The notes under the pieces are model-generated. The model was not told where the DNA came from, searched no databases, and saw only the letters and a program-made list of their open reading frames with translations. Of a stretch of DNA of 23,310 nt, positions 13,826 through 21,075 are shown in pieces. A program made the translations under genes and the position numbers. The stretch spans positions 1 through 23,310 of the IMG/VR virus record IMGVR_UViG_3300014325_000044. One strand, written 5' to 3'. Origin of the DNA: a virus. Numbering within the stretch: position 1 is the stretch's first letter; each line of letters begins with the position of its first letter.

Positions 13826-15210
13826 CAGAACACCTCGTAGGAAACTGAATTACCCATTAATTCTATCGATGAGTAGTTGGTGTTCATCACGTAGGTAGTA
13901 GCACCATCAATATTGACCGCACCACCAACTGTCGTCACGGTTATATTATTTGTAGCTGCGAGGCCAACTTTGTCTTTAACAATATATGTTCTACCAGTTG
14001 TGGCAGCATTAGGAAATCTGAGCGTTACTGCACCGCCTGTCACATCAACTGCAATATATTCATCCGTAGTGAGAACTGTGTAAGGAGAAGCTGCAAAATT
14101 AACTGCTGTGTAAGTCAGACTTGTTGTTCCAGTTGCTGCAATCGTAATTGTATTCGCGCCTGGCGTAACACTTATTCCTGTGCCAGCAGTAATCGTTGCC
14201 GTCCCGAGCTCATCCGCAGTGCCACCAGTACCCATGGTCACCACCTTCGCAGTGGATCCCACGTTCACGCCATCGATGCCACCAATGAAGCATTTATTCT
14301 GCTGCATATCGCCAGAACCAGAAATACCTATGCGAATAGTGTTATTATCGCCAATAACACCAACGTTTCCGATGATGATATTGTAGCTCTCATTTGTGGT
14401 ATATGCTGAACCGGCAATGAGACTAATCGGGCCACCACCAGATTCATCAACGCCACCAGCAATAAAGTTGCCTACACCAGAAACAAGATTAAGAGCAGTC
14501 GAATCGCCCAGAATACAATTACCATCACCTGTGGTTAATGCCGAAGCACAGTTAATTCCAAGGAGTGTATTATTGTTACCCGTGCTGATTAAAATACCAG
14601 CCATTGCACCGACAGCCGTATTATTTGAACCAGTAGTTGATGCTCTTAGGGCTGCAAATCCGAACGCTGTGTTTGATCCAGTGTTAACGCCACCTGTTTG
14701 ATTTTGAAGTGCTCCCCAACCAACTCCAGTACTCTCAAACTGATCAGTAAAAGTAAGTTTTAAAGTATTGCCTGATCCATAAAAGTTAACAGTACTCTGA
14801 TCAACATAATTAGCACTTGTTAAGTTATCTACAACTACATTGAGAACATTAGCAACTGGCGTTGCACTGCCACTATTAGCATCATAGGTTGTAGCAAAAC
14901 CAGAACCATCAATGGTCACCGTATTGCCAGACCCACTGGTTGTTATTCCACCCGATCCAAAAATATTGAGAATATTACCCGAAGGAACCGCAGATCCACT
15001 ATCCTCATCAAATTGAGTTGCTACTAAGCCAGAGACCTCAAACGTTAATGTATGCGTCGCAGGATTGCCAGTAACGGTGATAAAAGTACCGCCCAGCGTG
15101 TTTATATTACCAAATGCATCTGGTGGAACCGGGCCCCCACTATTACCTGTAAGAGTAACTATGAATGGACCACCACCACTTGAGTTAAAAAAGCGTCCTA
15201 TTTGTGAAAT
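13825..15210 (-). CDS. YadA-like head-repeat tail fibre, apparent ATT start
   Basis: 461 aa if started at the ATT at 15210. The open frame runs back to the TAA at 15220-15222 region, and no in-frame ATG exists before it; the next GTG is 97 codons in (14919). AAGGA lies 6 bases before ATT, the normal spacing, and the N-terminal SQIGRFF, GGGPF and TLTGNSGGPVPPDAFGNIN blocks are typical of fibre proteins, so the upstream part is real coding sequence. Residues about 158-300 carry YadA-like beta-roll repeats (NTAFGFAALRASTTGSNNTAVG, NTIRIG). The C-terminal 150 residues form a strand-rich tip. Either ATT is used, as in infC, or one base is wrong. Confidence 0.8.
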   Translation of the reverse strand: MSQIGRFFNSSGGGPFIVTLTGNSGGPVPPDAFGNINTLGGTFITVTGNPATHTLTFEVSGLVATQFDEDSGSAVPSGNILNIFGSGGITTSGSGNTVTIDGSGFATTYDANSGSATPVANVLNVVVDNLTSANYVDQSTVNFYGSGNTLKLTFTDQFESTGVGWGALQNQTGGVNTGSNTAFGFAALRASTTGSNNTAVGAMAGILISTGNNNTLLGINCASALTTGDGNCILGDSTALNLVSGVGNFIAGGVDESGGGPISLIAGSAYTTNESYNIIIGNVGVIGDNNTIRIGISGSGDMQQNKCFIGGIDGVNVGSTAKVVTMGTGGTADELGTATITAGTGISVTPGANTITIAATGTTSLTYTAVNFAASPYTVLTTDEYIAVDVTGGAVTLRFPNAATTGRTYIVKDKVGLAATNNITVTTVGGAVNIDGATTYVMNTNYSSIELMGNSVSYEVF

Positions 15211-15219
15211 GGTCGTTCC

Positions 15220-15573
15220 TTATTGGCCCGTTTCCGTACCGTAAAAGACTGTAACATAGACAGCACCAAGAGTCGGAGCTCCTGCAAGATCACGGACATA
15301 AATTCGTGTACCTTCAGCGATATACCAACCCTGTTCACGAGTTTTATTTGCAGTGATATCGATGATCATATAGCCCTGAGTAGGAAGTATCCAATGATCA
15401 TTGATACCATCAAGTGAAAAAAGAACTGCAACATCGGTTAAATTTTGTATGTATAAAAGTCTAATTGGATGTTCAAAGGCAGTCCCAACTCCCATATAGC
15501 TTCCGCTTACAGAGCCGAATGCCAATGAACGTAGCGGTTCTGCCAGTAACCTAATTGCTAATGAATAATTCAT
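15220..15573 (-). CDS. Small virion protein, beta-rich
   Basis: 117 aa. Begins MNYSLAIRLLAEPLRSLAFG; the core RLLYIQNLTDVAVLFSLDG, then ILPTQGYMIIDIT and GTRIYVRDL, ending VYVTVFYG, is a small beta-sandwich pattern seen in many phage virion genes. It shares its overall plan (strand with Asn/Asp turn, a Pro-x-x strand, a VYV strand) with the next gene at 15586-15921, so the two may be related. AGGAGATGCC precedes the ATG. Likely a decoration or tail-adapter protein; exact location unknown. Confidence 0.7.
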   Translation of the reverse strand: MNYSLAIRLLAEPLRSLAFGSVSGSYMGVGTAFEHPIRLLYIQNLTDVAVLFSLDGINDHWILPTQGYMIIDITANKTREQGWYIAEGTRIYVRDLAGAPTLGAVYVTVFYGTETGQ

Positions 15574-15585
15574 GGCATCTCCTGA

Positions 15586-15921
15586 TTAATTTGGAAGCGT
15601 ATAATAGCCACTCAAATAGATATTACCGGTTCCTGCGGTGCCCTTAACATACACAACTTGTCCCTTAGCAAAGAGAGCAACTTTGTTGTTAGGAGAAGAG
15701 TTTGTTTGAGCAGGAACATCTAGGGTTGAATTGGCTAAAACAACATCATTATCTGTTGAACCATCATAGCTCAACGTAACATTTTGATTCGAAGCGTTCA
15801 TAACTCGAACTAAAAAGCAGGCCTGATCAAGACCTGCCGCATTAATTGCTTGATATGTACCGCTCACGGTAGATGAATCTATGTTGGTAAGCGCAATCGC
15901 TTTAACTTTGTTCAGTGCCAT
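15586..15921 (-). CDS. Small virion protein, beta-rich
   Basis: 111 aa. MALNKVKAIALTNIDSSTVSG, then FLVRVMNASNQNVTLSYDG, NSTLDVPAQ, ALFAKGQVVYVKG and GNIYLSGYYTLPN: alternating strands and Gly/Asn turns, probably a single beta-sandwich. Its start lies inside the end of the preceding 80-aa gene (20-base overlap), with AAGGAG 9 bases upstream. Placed with other virion genes in one operon. No specific role can be given. Confidence 0.7.
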   Translation of the reverse strand: MALNKVKAIALTNIDSSTVSGTYQAINAAGLDQACFLVRVMNASNQNVTLSYDGSTDNDVVLANSTLDVPAQTNSSPNNKVALFAKGQVVYVKGTAGTGNIYLSGYYTLPN

Positions 15922-16144
15922 TCGTTACTTCTCCTTGAACCTCTGGAGCGGGTGCTGCAGCAGGTTGCGCTGGTTTAGCTTTCTCAACAGCATTTTTAGA
16001 CATTTCTAGAATATGCTCGAGCACCTTGAATGCCGCATCATATGCTTCACCAAATGTACCACCCTTAGGCGCTACGAAAGTGTAAAGACGGTCTGATTTG
16101 GCAACATTAAAGTGAATATTTCCATTAACTTCTTGGATTTCCAT
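15902..16144 (-). CDS. 80-aa virion-operon protein with Pro/Ala tail
   Basis: Residues 1-55 form a compact domain: strands NIHFNVAK and RLYTFVAP, then GGTFGEAYDAAFKVLEHILEM as helix. Residues 56-80 are Ala/Pro/Glu-rich and probably disordered. AAAGGACGTC precedes the ATG. It is the first gene after the hairpin that follows the 647-aa fibre, and its end overlaps the next gene by 20 bases. Not recognised beyond a phage-type small protein. Confidence 0.65.
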   Translation of the reverse strand: MEIQEVNGNIHFNVAKSDRLYTFVAPKGGTFGEAYDAAFKVLEHILEMSKNAVEKAKPAQPAAAPAPEVQGEVTNGTEQS

Positions 16145-16163
16145 GACGTCCTTTCTGAGACTT

Positions 16164-16205
16164 AAAACTAACCTGCACCATACTTTAACATAAAGTGCAG
16201 GTTAG
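16164..16205 (-). terminator. 11-bp perfect hairpin after the long fibre gene (weak terminator)
   Basis: CTAACCTGCAC and GTGCAGGTTAG are perfect arms around a 16-base loop; the minus strand then reads TTTTAAG. It starts about 20 bases past the fibre stop and lies before the next gene of the same operon, so partial termination or RNA-end protection is likely. A similar hairpin with a 16-base loop stands at 22491-22526. Confidence 0.5.
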
Positions 16206-16225
16206 CGTCAGAGCAGATGATTAAT

Positions 16226-18169
16226 CTATGCAGCGCAGGTCACGTTGGTCCACGTTGATGCTGCTGTCGCAATGTAAATACGCGATGTAGCACCAGCTGG
16301 ATCAGTACGTATGTACATATCACCGGCAACCAAGGCAAGACCATTTGAAGGAGCGCCTGATCCAGTCATGATACGAATACCGGCAGCCACAAATTGTAAT
16401 GCGCCAACAGAAGCGGTTGAAGTTGATCCAATGACCAAATTCCCACCAGTTACTGTAGCTACGCCATTAACATTAAGAGTTGTTTTTGCATCAGCATTAC
16501 CAATATTGACAGCCTGAGTACCAGTTGTAGCAGTACCTGTCGCAATATTGACTGTTTGTGTACCAAGAAGAAGATTTCCAGTCGCAATGTTAACAACTTT
16601 AGCAGCACTAGCGCTTGTATTTGCACCGCCTGTAGCGATGTTAACGGTATCAGTAACCGCGGTAGTAATCGCAGTACCAGAAATAGTTGTTGCGCGAGAA
16701 GCTGCAGGAAGTGAGTTGCCAATTGATATAGCAGTCACACGTGGGTTATCGCCCATATGTAATGCAGCTGCACCAGCAGTGCCAGCACCAGACAAGATGT
16801 TAACGGTTGCAGTAGAAGCGGTAGCGCCATTCTGGATAGAAGTTGTCTGTGCGCCAGCGTTAACACCATTCGCAATGAGTACACTAGAAGCGGCAGTTGA
16901 ACTACCAATAGTGATAGTTGCTGTTTGAGCTGCATTACCCAAACGGATAGGCATATCAACTTGACCGTCAACTATCACACCGCCTGTACCAGCTATAAGT
17001 TCGATACCACCTGCAGTATCAAGAGCTGTGAGCACAATGGCATCAGCAACCGCTTCAGAAGCCGCAAGCCGTATAGATCCGCCTGTATTTGCAAGAGAAA
17101 TATCAAGGCCAGAACTTGCGCCTGCGCATACGATTTCAATACCACCAACGGTAGAAAGAAGCTCGATAGAGTCAGCAGCTGCTTGAGTAGACTCAATAAG
17201 CGTTTTAAGGGCCGTTACTGAGCGTAGACCACCAGCAGGAGCTGAAAGATCAATCGCTGTCGCAGAAGCCAATCCTGTTGCTGTGAGCTGTATGCCACCC
17301 ACATCAGATAGAAGCTGAATAGATCCAGCACCAGTACCTTGGTCAGCATAAATTTTGATAGTTTCTGAAGTACCGCCATTAGCATGGAGATAAAGCGCAA
17401 GAGCTGCGTTTTCAGTAGAACTCAGATTGATAGAAGAACCAGTAGCCGTAATATTAATATCTTCACCGGCAGATGCGCCTGATGCAAGAATATCAACACC
17501 ACCAATAGTAGAGTTCAATACAATCGCAGATGCGCCATTAGCAGTAGAAGTAAGAGCGATTGCTTTAGCAGCATCAAGGGTAATACCACCAGCATTCGCA
17601 TTAACATCGATAGCTGATGTAGAAGTTGATCCAGTTGCTTGGAGTGTCACACCACCAACATCTGAAAGCAGTTCAATAGAGGTAGTAGCTGTGCCTTGTT
17701 TAGACTGAAGAAGAATTTGCTCACTCGTGCCACCATTAGCAGTAAGCGATATAGATGGGGCAGCATTGAGTGTCGATGTCAGATCAATAAGAGCAGCAGA
17801 AGTAAGATCCAAGTCACCAGTAAAGGTAAGCGTTCCTGTCACATCAAGGTTGCCAAGGGTAGTATCACCAGTCACGGTCAAGGTATCATCAGCAGTCACT
17901 GCACCTTGAAGGTCAGAAGTTGTGGTAACGATCAAGGAAGCAAGCGTGGTAGCTCCAGAAGAAGGAGCAGTTGCCCAGTTAGCCAATCCCGCAGCAATAG
18001 AGGTGATCACATACACCGCATTAGAGGTGGTATCAATCCATTGGGTACCTATCTCAGCGATATCCGAGGTGGTTGGGGCACGTTTGGATACAATACTCAG
18101 AGGAGCCAAGTTTTGTAACGCATTCGAAAGCCCATATCCAACATTTGTTCTAGTATTTTTTACAGCCAT
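16226..18169 (-). CDS. Long repetitive tail fibre, beta-helix type
   Basis: 647 aa from MAVKNTRTNVGYGLSNAL at 18169, where GGAG lies 5 bases upstream; the open frame continues to 18280 without a ribosome site. Residues 1-75 form an attachment domain (APTTSDIAEIGTQWIDTTSNAVYVI). The shaft has two repeat classes: xSIxLLSDVGGxxLxATG and related units at about 160-430, and VNIATGxxxxGTQ units at about 540-600. The C-terminus (GDMYIRTDPAGATSRIYIA) is a short cap that recurs in many phage fibres. Composition is extreme in Ala, Thr and Ser. It is the first gene of the minus fibre operon. Confidence 0.8.
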   Translation of the reverse strand: MAVKNTRTNVGYGLSNALQNLAPLSIVSKRAPTTSDIAEIGTQWIDTTSNAVYVITSIAAGLANWATAPSSGATTLASLIVTTTSDLQGAVTADDTLTVTGDTTLGNLDVTGTLTFTGDLDLTSAALIDLTSTLNAAPSISLTANGGTSEQILLQSKQGTATTSIELLSDVGGVTLQATGSTSTSAIDVNANAGGITLDAAKAIALTSTANGASAIVLNSTIGGVDILASGASAGEDINITATGSSINLSSTENAALALYLHANGGTSETIKIYADQGTGAGSIQLLSDVGGIQLTATGLASATAIDLSAPAGGLRSVTALKTLIESTQAAADSIELLSTVGGIEIVCAGASSGLDISLANTGGSIRLAASEAVADAIVLTALDTAGGIELIAGTGGVIVDGQVDMPIRLGNAAQTATITIGSSTAASSVLIANGVNAGAQTTSIQNGATASTATVNILSGAGTAGAAALHMGDNPRVTAISIGNSLPAASRATTISGTAITTAVTDTVNIATGGANTSASAAKVVNIATGNLLLGTQTVNIATGTATTGTQAVNIGNADAKTTLNVNGVATVTGGNLVIGSTSTASVGALQFVAAGIRIMTGSGAPSNGLALVAGDMYIRTDPAGATSRIYIATAASTWTNVTCAA

Positions 18170-18232
18170 TTTTACTCCAGTAGTTAGAAATTTCTCACAC
18201 TCTAACCTGGGAAATTTACGAAAGCTAATTAT

Positions 18233-18261
18233 TTGACATTTCGTATAGATTGATATACAAT
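18233..18261 (+). promoter_or_regulatory. Near-consensus sigma70 promoter
   Basis: TTGACA (18233-18238), a 17-base spacer, TACAAT (18256-18261). Transcription would start near 18268, and AGGAG precedes the ATG at 18297. ATATAC is repeated around AATT across the -10, a possible operator. This is the clearest promoter in the window. Confidence 0.75.
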
Positions 18262-18296
18262 TATATACATGTAGAAACAATCTAATAGGAGATGAA

Positions 18297-18626
18297 ATGA
18301 GCGTTAATAAAGACCTAGTTAAGAATCTTCATGCAGCAGGGAAGAAATTCTCAGAAGCTAACAATGAGTTGATGCAGAAGCTTGATGAGATACAGAAGAA
18401 GCTTCCTGATAATGGGATTCTGGCTGACATGACAGACTATCAAATAGAAGAGCTCAAGGGCCTATTTGATGATGAGAAGGCGTTAATAGAAGGTGTATAT
18501 GCGTGGACCAAATACATAGAAAAGAACATTGAAAATGTCGGTAAGATTTATTTTATGCTTGGTGGTGTTGTTGGCAGGCATAATTCTTTCGAGCTGTTCT
18601 GCGAGAGAAAGAAGAATGGAAAATAA
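18297..18626 (+). CDS. Coiled-coil protein of unknown function
   Basis: 109 aa. Helical and heptad-like in residues about 5-36 (LHAAGKKFSEANNELMQKLDEIQKK), then an acidic helix region DYQIEELKGLFDDEKALIEG. AGGAG lies 5 bases before the ATG and a strong promoter lies upstream. The last 30 residues (from about VGKIYFMLGG) are unlike the rest and overlap, in another frame, a lipoprotein-type signal sequence. The true C-terminus could therefore be affected by overlapping coding or by a frameshift. No family is recognised. Confidence 0.65.
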   Translation: MSVNKDLVKNLHAAGKKFSEANNELMQKLDEIQKKLPDNGILADMTDYQIEELKGLFDDEKALIEGVYAWTKYIEKNIENVGKIYFMLGGVVGRHNSFELFCERKKNGK

Positions 18627-18783
18627 AGAAGAAAAAGATCAAAAAGTGCTCATGGTCAGATTGCCTCTAGAAGTGCACTCAGAAGCCAAGAGCATGGCGG
18701 CTAAAAAGAACATTACATTATCGACCTATGTGCGTAGGGCGTTACATGTAGCAATCAAGACAGACAAAGACAGAGGTTTATAA
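18535..18783 (+). CDS. Possible lipoprotein-signal ORF continuous with the RHH domain
   Basis: Alternative start in the frame of the ribbon-helix-helix gene, 82 aa. MSVRFILCLVVLLAGIILSS then Cys21 is a textbook lipoprotein signal: basic residue, hydrophobic core, lipobox Leu-Ser-Ser-Cys. It is embedded out of frame in the 3' end of the 109-aa gene, an arrangement known for phage outer-membrane spanins. A lipid anchor followed by a DNA-binding domain makes little sense, so this may be chance, or two products may arise from one frame. The ribosome site is weak. Confidence 0.3.
   Translation: MSVRFILCLVVLLAGIILSSCSARERRMENKEEKDQKVLMVRLPLEVHSEAKSMAAKKNITLSTYVRRALHVAIKTDKDRGL
18616..18783 (+). 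CDS. Ribbon-helix-helix DNA-binding protein
   Basis: 55 aa from MENKEEKDQK at 18616. The strand VLMVRLP, helix LEVHSEAKSMAAKKN, turn ITLS and helix TYVRRALHVAI match the Arc/CopG ribbon-helix-helix fold, which binds operators as a dimer. The start overlaps the previous gene by 11 bases; only a purine-rich stretch (GAGAGAAAGAAG) serves as ribosome site. It may autoregulate the promoter at 18233, where a direct ATATAC repeat lies on the -10. A longer form from 18535 is listed separately. Confidence 0.7.
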   Translation: MENKEEKDQKVLMVRLPLEVHSEAKSMAAKKNITLSTYVRRALHVAIKTDKDRGL

Positions 18784-18801
18784 TTCATTAGGGAATGTAC
18801 T

Positions 18802-19098
18802 ATGGAAATCAGAGAAATATCACGACGTAGAGGCGCATGGATTAACGTTGCCTCAGAATTCTATCAAATTCAAATTCAGCGCAAAGCTTTAGAGAAGCAA
18901 GAAGAAGAACTTAAAAAAAGATTACTTGAGCTCTCAGACAATCGTCCTTCGACTGGCGGTGGACTACTCTTCACTGTCTCATTCAGAAAAGGCAGTGTGG
19001 ATTATAAAGCGATCCCACAACTCAAAGGATTGGATCTAGAGCCATTCCGTGGACCAGAAGTGGCATCCTGGAAGATCCAGAAGTTGGAAGGCAAATGA
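18802..19098 (+). CDS. Phage DNA-recombination-associated small protein (candidate)
   Basis: 98 aa. An N-terminal helix with Lys/Glu/Gln heptads (IQIQRKALEKQEEELKKRLLEL), then GGGLLFTVSFRKGSVDYKAI and LKGLDLEPFRGPEVASWKI. The final pattern, Gly-x-Val-Asp-Tyr-x-x-Ile-Pro-x-Leu followed by Asp-Leu-Glu-x-Phe/Tyr-Arg, recurs in small phage proteins often encoded near YqaJ-type exonucleases. No such exonuclease is in this window. GGGAATGTACT precedes the ATG. Its stop overlaps a 27-codon membrane ORF (ATGA). Confidence 0.6.
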   Translation: MEIREISRRRGAWINVASEFYQIQIQRKALEKQEEELKKRLLELSDNRPSTGGGLLFTVSFRKGSVDYKAIPQLKGLDLEPFRGPEVASWKIQKLEGK

Positions 19099-19178
19099 GC
19101 ATCATAGACGATATCATCTGTCTTATTGGGGTCTGGGGTCTGCTAGTATGGTGGGCTACAAACCACGACGAGACCTAG
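19095..19178 (+). CDS. 27-aa single-helix membrane peptide (candidate)
   Basis: MSIIDDIICLIGVWGLLVWW then ATNHDET. One hydrophobic helix with three Trp, ATGA-coupled to the preceding gene, so no separate ribosome site is needed. Its 3' end overlaps the converging 639-aa virion gene by 23 bases. Short Trp-rich membrane peptides occur in phages, but at this length chance cannot be excluded. Confidence 0.4.
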   Translation: MSIIDDIICLIGVWGLLVWWATNHDET

Positions 19179-21075
19179 CTGATGATTCATGGCTCTGTTG
19201 CTGTTCGAACTTCAGTGCTTGCTTATCAACTTTACCCAATCTAGCAGCGGCTGCTTTAGTGCTGCCTTTGGCAGCTTCTTTAGCAGCTTTGCCCAATTCC
19301 GCCCAAGCGCCTGGAGTATTGCGTAAGAACTTATAGGTCTGATAAAGTTCTTGTGATGCTAATCCAGCTATACCACCAGCCGTAGCTCCCATGCCTGATA
19401 ATCTACCGACTGCCGCGCCTGTTGCTGCAAGTGGGAATCTACCAAGAAGAGTGCCAAGAGTTAAGCTTGAATAGTTACCGCGATTATAAAGATCTTTTAT
19501 AGTGCTTACGATAGATTCGCCATTCTTAAGTCCACGCCATATTTGATTGGCTTGTTCATATTCTTTAGCGCCTGGTATCTTGAGGCGTAGACCCTCTTTG
19601 ACGATTGCTTTATCGAGTCCGGAATTAAAATCACGCAGAATCTTTTGGCCGCGCTTAGACAGATCAACTTCTCTAAGAAACTCATTGATAGACTTATTGG
19701 TCTTAACTGCATCTGTAAGTTTAATCTTATCGAATTGAGTTTTCTCTAAGAATTGCTGCATCTCATCGAAAAGCTTTTTATTAGTAGGATTAGTTGAATA
19801 TTGAAAAGCTTCATCTCTTAAAGCCCTAGCAGAGTTCTTAACATCAGGTATGTTGATTTGAGCCTGACCATCATTACCCGGGAATCCTTCATAGCCTTTT
19901 TTAGCTACTTCTTTCAAATTAGCACGCGCATTATTAAATAACGCTGATGGGGCCATAGTAAATAGTAACTCAGCAACATTTTGCTCTATATCTCCACCGC
20001 CAAGACCTTTAGCAATATTCTTACCTGCTATACCAGACCCAGTAGATATCGCTGCCATTTTAGGTGTAAGGCCGCCAAATCCAACAAGACCAAGACCTTT
20101 ATTAATAGAATCTCTTACTAAAGCAGCCTCTTTTGATTGAGGTTCTAAATAATCTTTAGGAAGAAGTTTTCCGACTACTTTCTTAATGTTTTTGGTTGAA
20201 GGAATATAATCAAGGAATGGCTGATTATCGATGCCTTTTCCAAAATCTTCTCTAATCTTTTCTTGGTTTTCAGGAGACTGTGATCCTATAACTTTATTCA
20301 ATGCCCATTTGCGTGGACCTTCAGCCGCTTGTGCTAAATCACTTGCAACAATAGGAAGGCCTGCTCCTGCAAGACCCACTGCTTGTCCACCGATTTGAGC
20401 TAACGGAGCTGCTGCTTCGACAGTGCCACCGAGTAGGTTTCTCAATAGTTCACCAAGCCTACTCTCTTGTTGTTGTCCCTGCTGACCTTGTTGCATTTGC
20501 TGTTGTTGAGCGCCACCAGAAAGGAAATTCGATTGAGGCTGAGATCCCTGTCCTTGCATTTGCTGCTGTCTCTGACCTTGTCCCATGACGTGATCAATGC
20601 CAACGCCAAACTGTTTGCGTAATGCTTGATCAATACGCTCTAGGCCTTCTTTTCTTGCCTCAGCACTAGCGTCTGCTTTAGGAACTACTGCATAAGGAAG
20701 AATCTTTTTTAATCTTTTATCAAGCTCGCCGGCATATTGTTCATATGCATCTTTATCCGCTCCTGTGCCGCCACCAAATAGACGTCCAAACCAACTACTT
20801 TTATCAACATTGCCACGCTCATTAAGATCTTGTAGATTATTTAAAACCTCATGGGCTTGCTGTGGCCTTTCATCTCGCCCAAGCGACTGAAATTCGCCTT
20901 GTTTCATTAAGCCATTAATCAAAGTGCTTTGAATCTTTGGATTAACATAGGCAATCCCACCGGGTAGCCCAAGAGATCTTAGTATTGAATCCTGAGAAGC
21001 CTTCTCTCGTTCTTCGTAGAAGTTTCTTTTTCCCATCCCTTGCCGAGAGCCTGTAGAAGGTAATCTTATAGCCAT
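19156..21075 (-). CDS. Large internal virion or DNA-ejection protein candidate
   Basis: 639 aa. The N-terminal 155 residues are charged and helical. A Gln/Gly-rich linker (about 160-205, e.g. QQQQMQQGQQGQQQ) follows. Ala/Gly-rich hydrophobic stretches come next (AAAPLAQIGGQAVGLAGAG, about 222-240; LAATGAAVGRLSGMGATAGGIAGL, about 555-580), with a helical C-terminus rich in Lys, Ala and Gln. Large Ala-rich helical proteins with amphipathic segments beside a second such gene are typical of podovirus ejection proteins. No lytic transglycosylase motif is seen. The start overlaps the upstream gene's stop (TAATG). Function inferred from composition and context. Confidence 0.6.
   Translation of the reverse strand: MAIRLPSTGSRQGMGKRNFYEEREKASQDSILRSLGLPGGIAYVNPKIQSTLINGLMKQGEFQSLGRDERPQQAHEVLNNLQDLNERGNVDKSSWFGRLFGGGTGADKDAYEQYAGELDKRLKKILPYAVVPKADASAEARKEGLERIDQALRKQFGVGIDHVMGQGQRQQQMQGQGSQPQSNFLSGGAQQQQMQQGQQGQQQESRLGELLRNLLGGTVEAAAPLAQIGGQAVGLAGAGLPIVASDLAQAAEGPRKWALNKVIGSQSPENQEKIREDFGKGIDNQPFLDYIPSTKNIKKVVGKLLPKDYLEPQSKEAALVRDSINKGLGLVGFGGLTPKMAAISTGSGIAGKNIAKGLGGGDIEQNVAELLFTMAPSALFNNARANLKEVAKKGYEGFPGNDGQAQINIPDVKNSARALRDEAFQYSTNPTNKKLFDEMQQFLEKTQFDKIKLTDAVKTNKSINEFLREVDLSKRGQKILRDFNSGLDKAIVKEGLRLKIPGAKEYEQANQIWRGLKNGESIVSTIKDLYNRGNYSSLTLGTLLGRFPLAATGAAVGRLSGMGATAGGIAGLASQELYQTYKFLRNTPGAWAELGKAAKEAAKGSTKAAAARLGKVDKQALKFEQQQSHESSARSRRGL

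Noticed and set aside
13825-14919. GTG at 14919 as the start of the fibre gene
   Set aside because: The frame is open for 97 more codons with fibre-like sequence and a well-spaced AAGGA before ATT at 15210; no ribosome site precedes the GTG.
16548-16928. Long antisense ORFs within fibre genes (also near 9721, 14396, 17696)
   Set aside because: They mirror Ala/Thr/Gly-rich repeats on the other strand and show no ribosome sites or domains.
16226-18169. CRISPR-like or tandem DNA repeats
   Set aside because: The repetition is at protein level, imperfect in DNA and in frame with the fibre.
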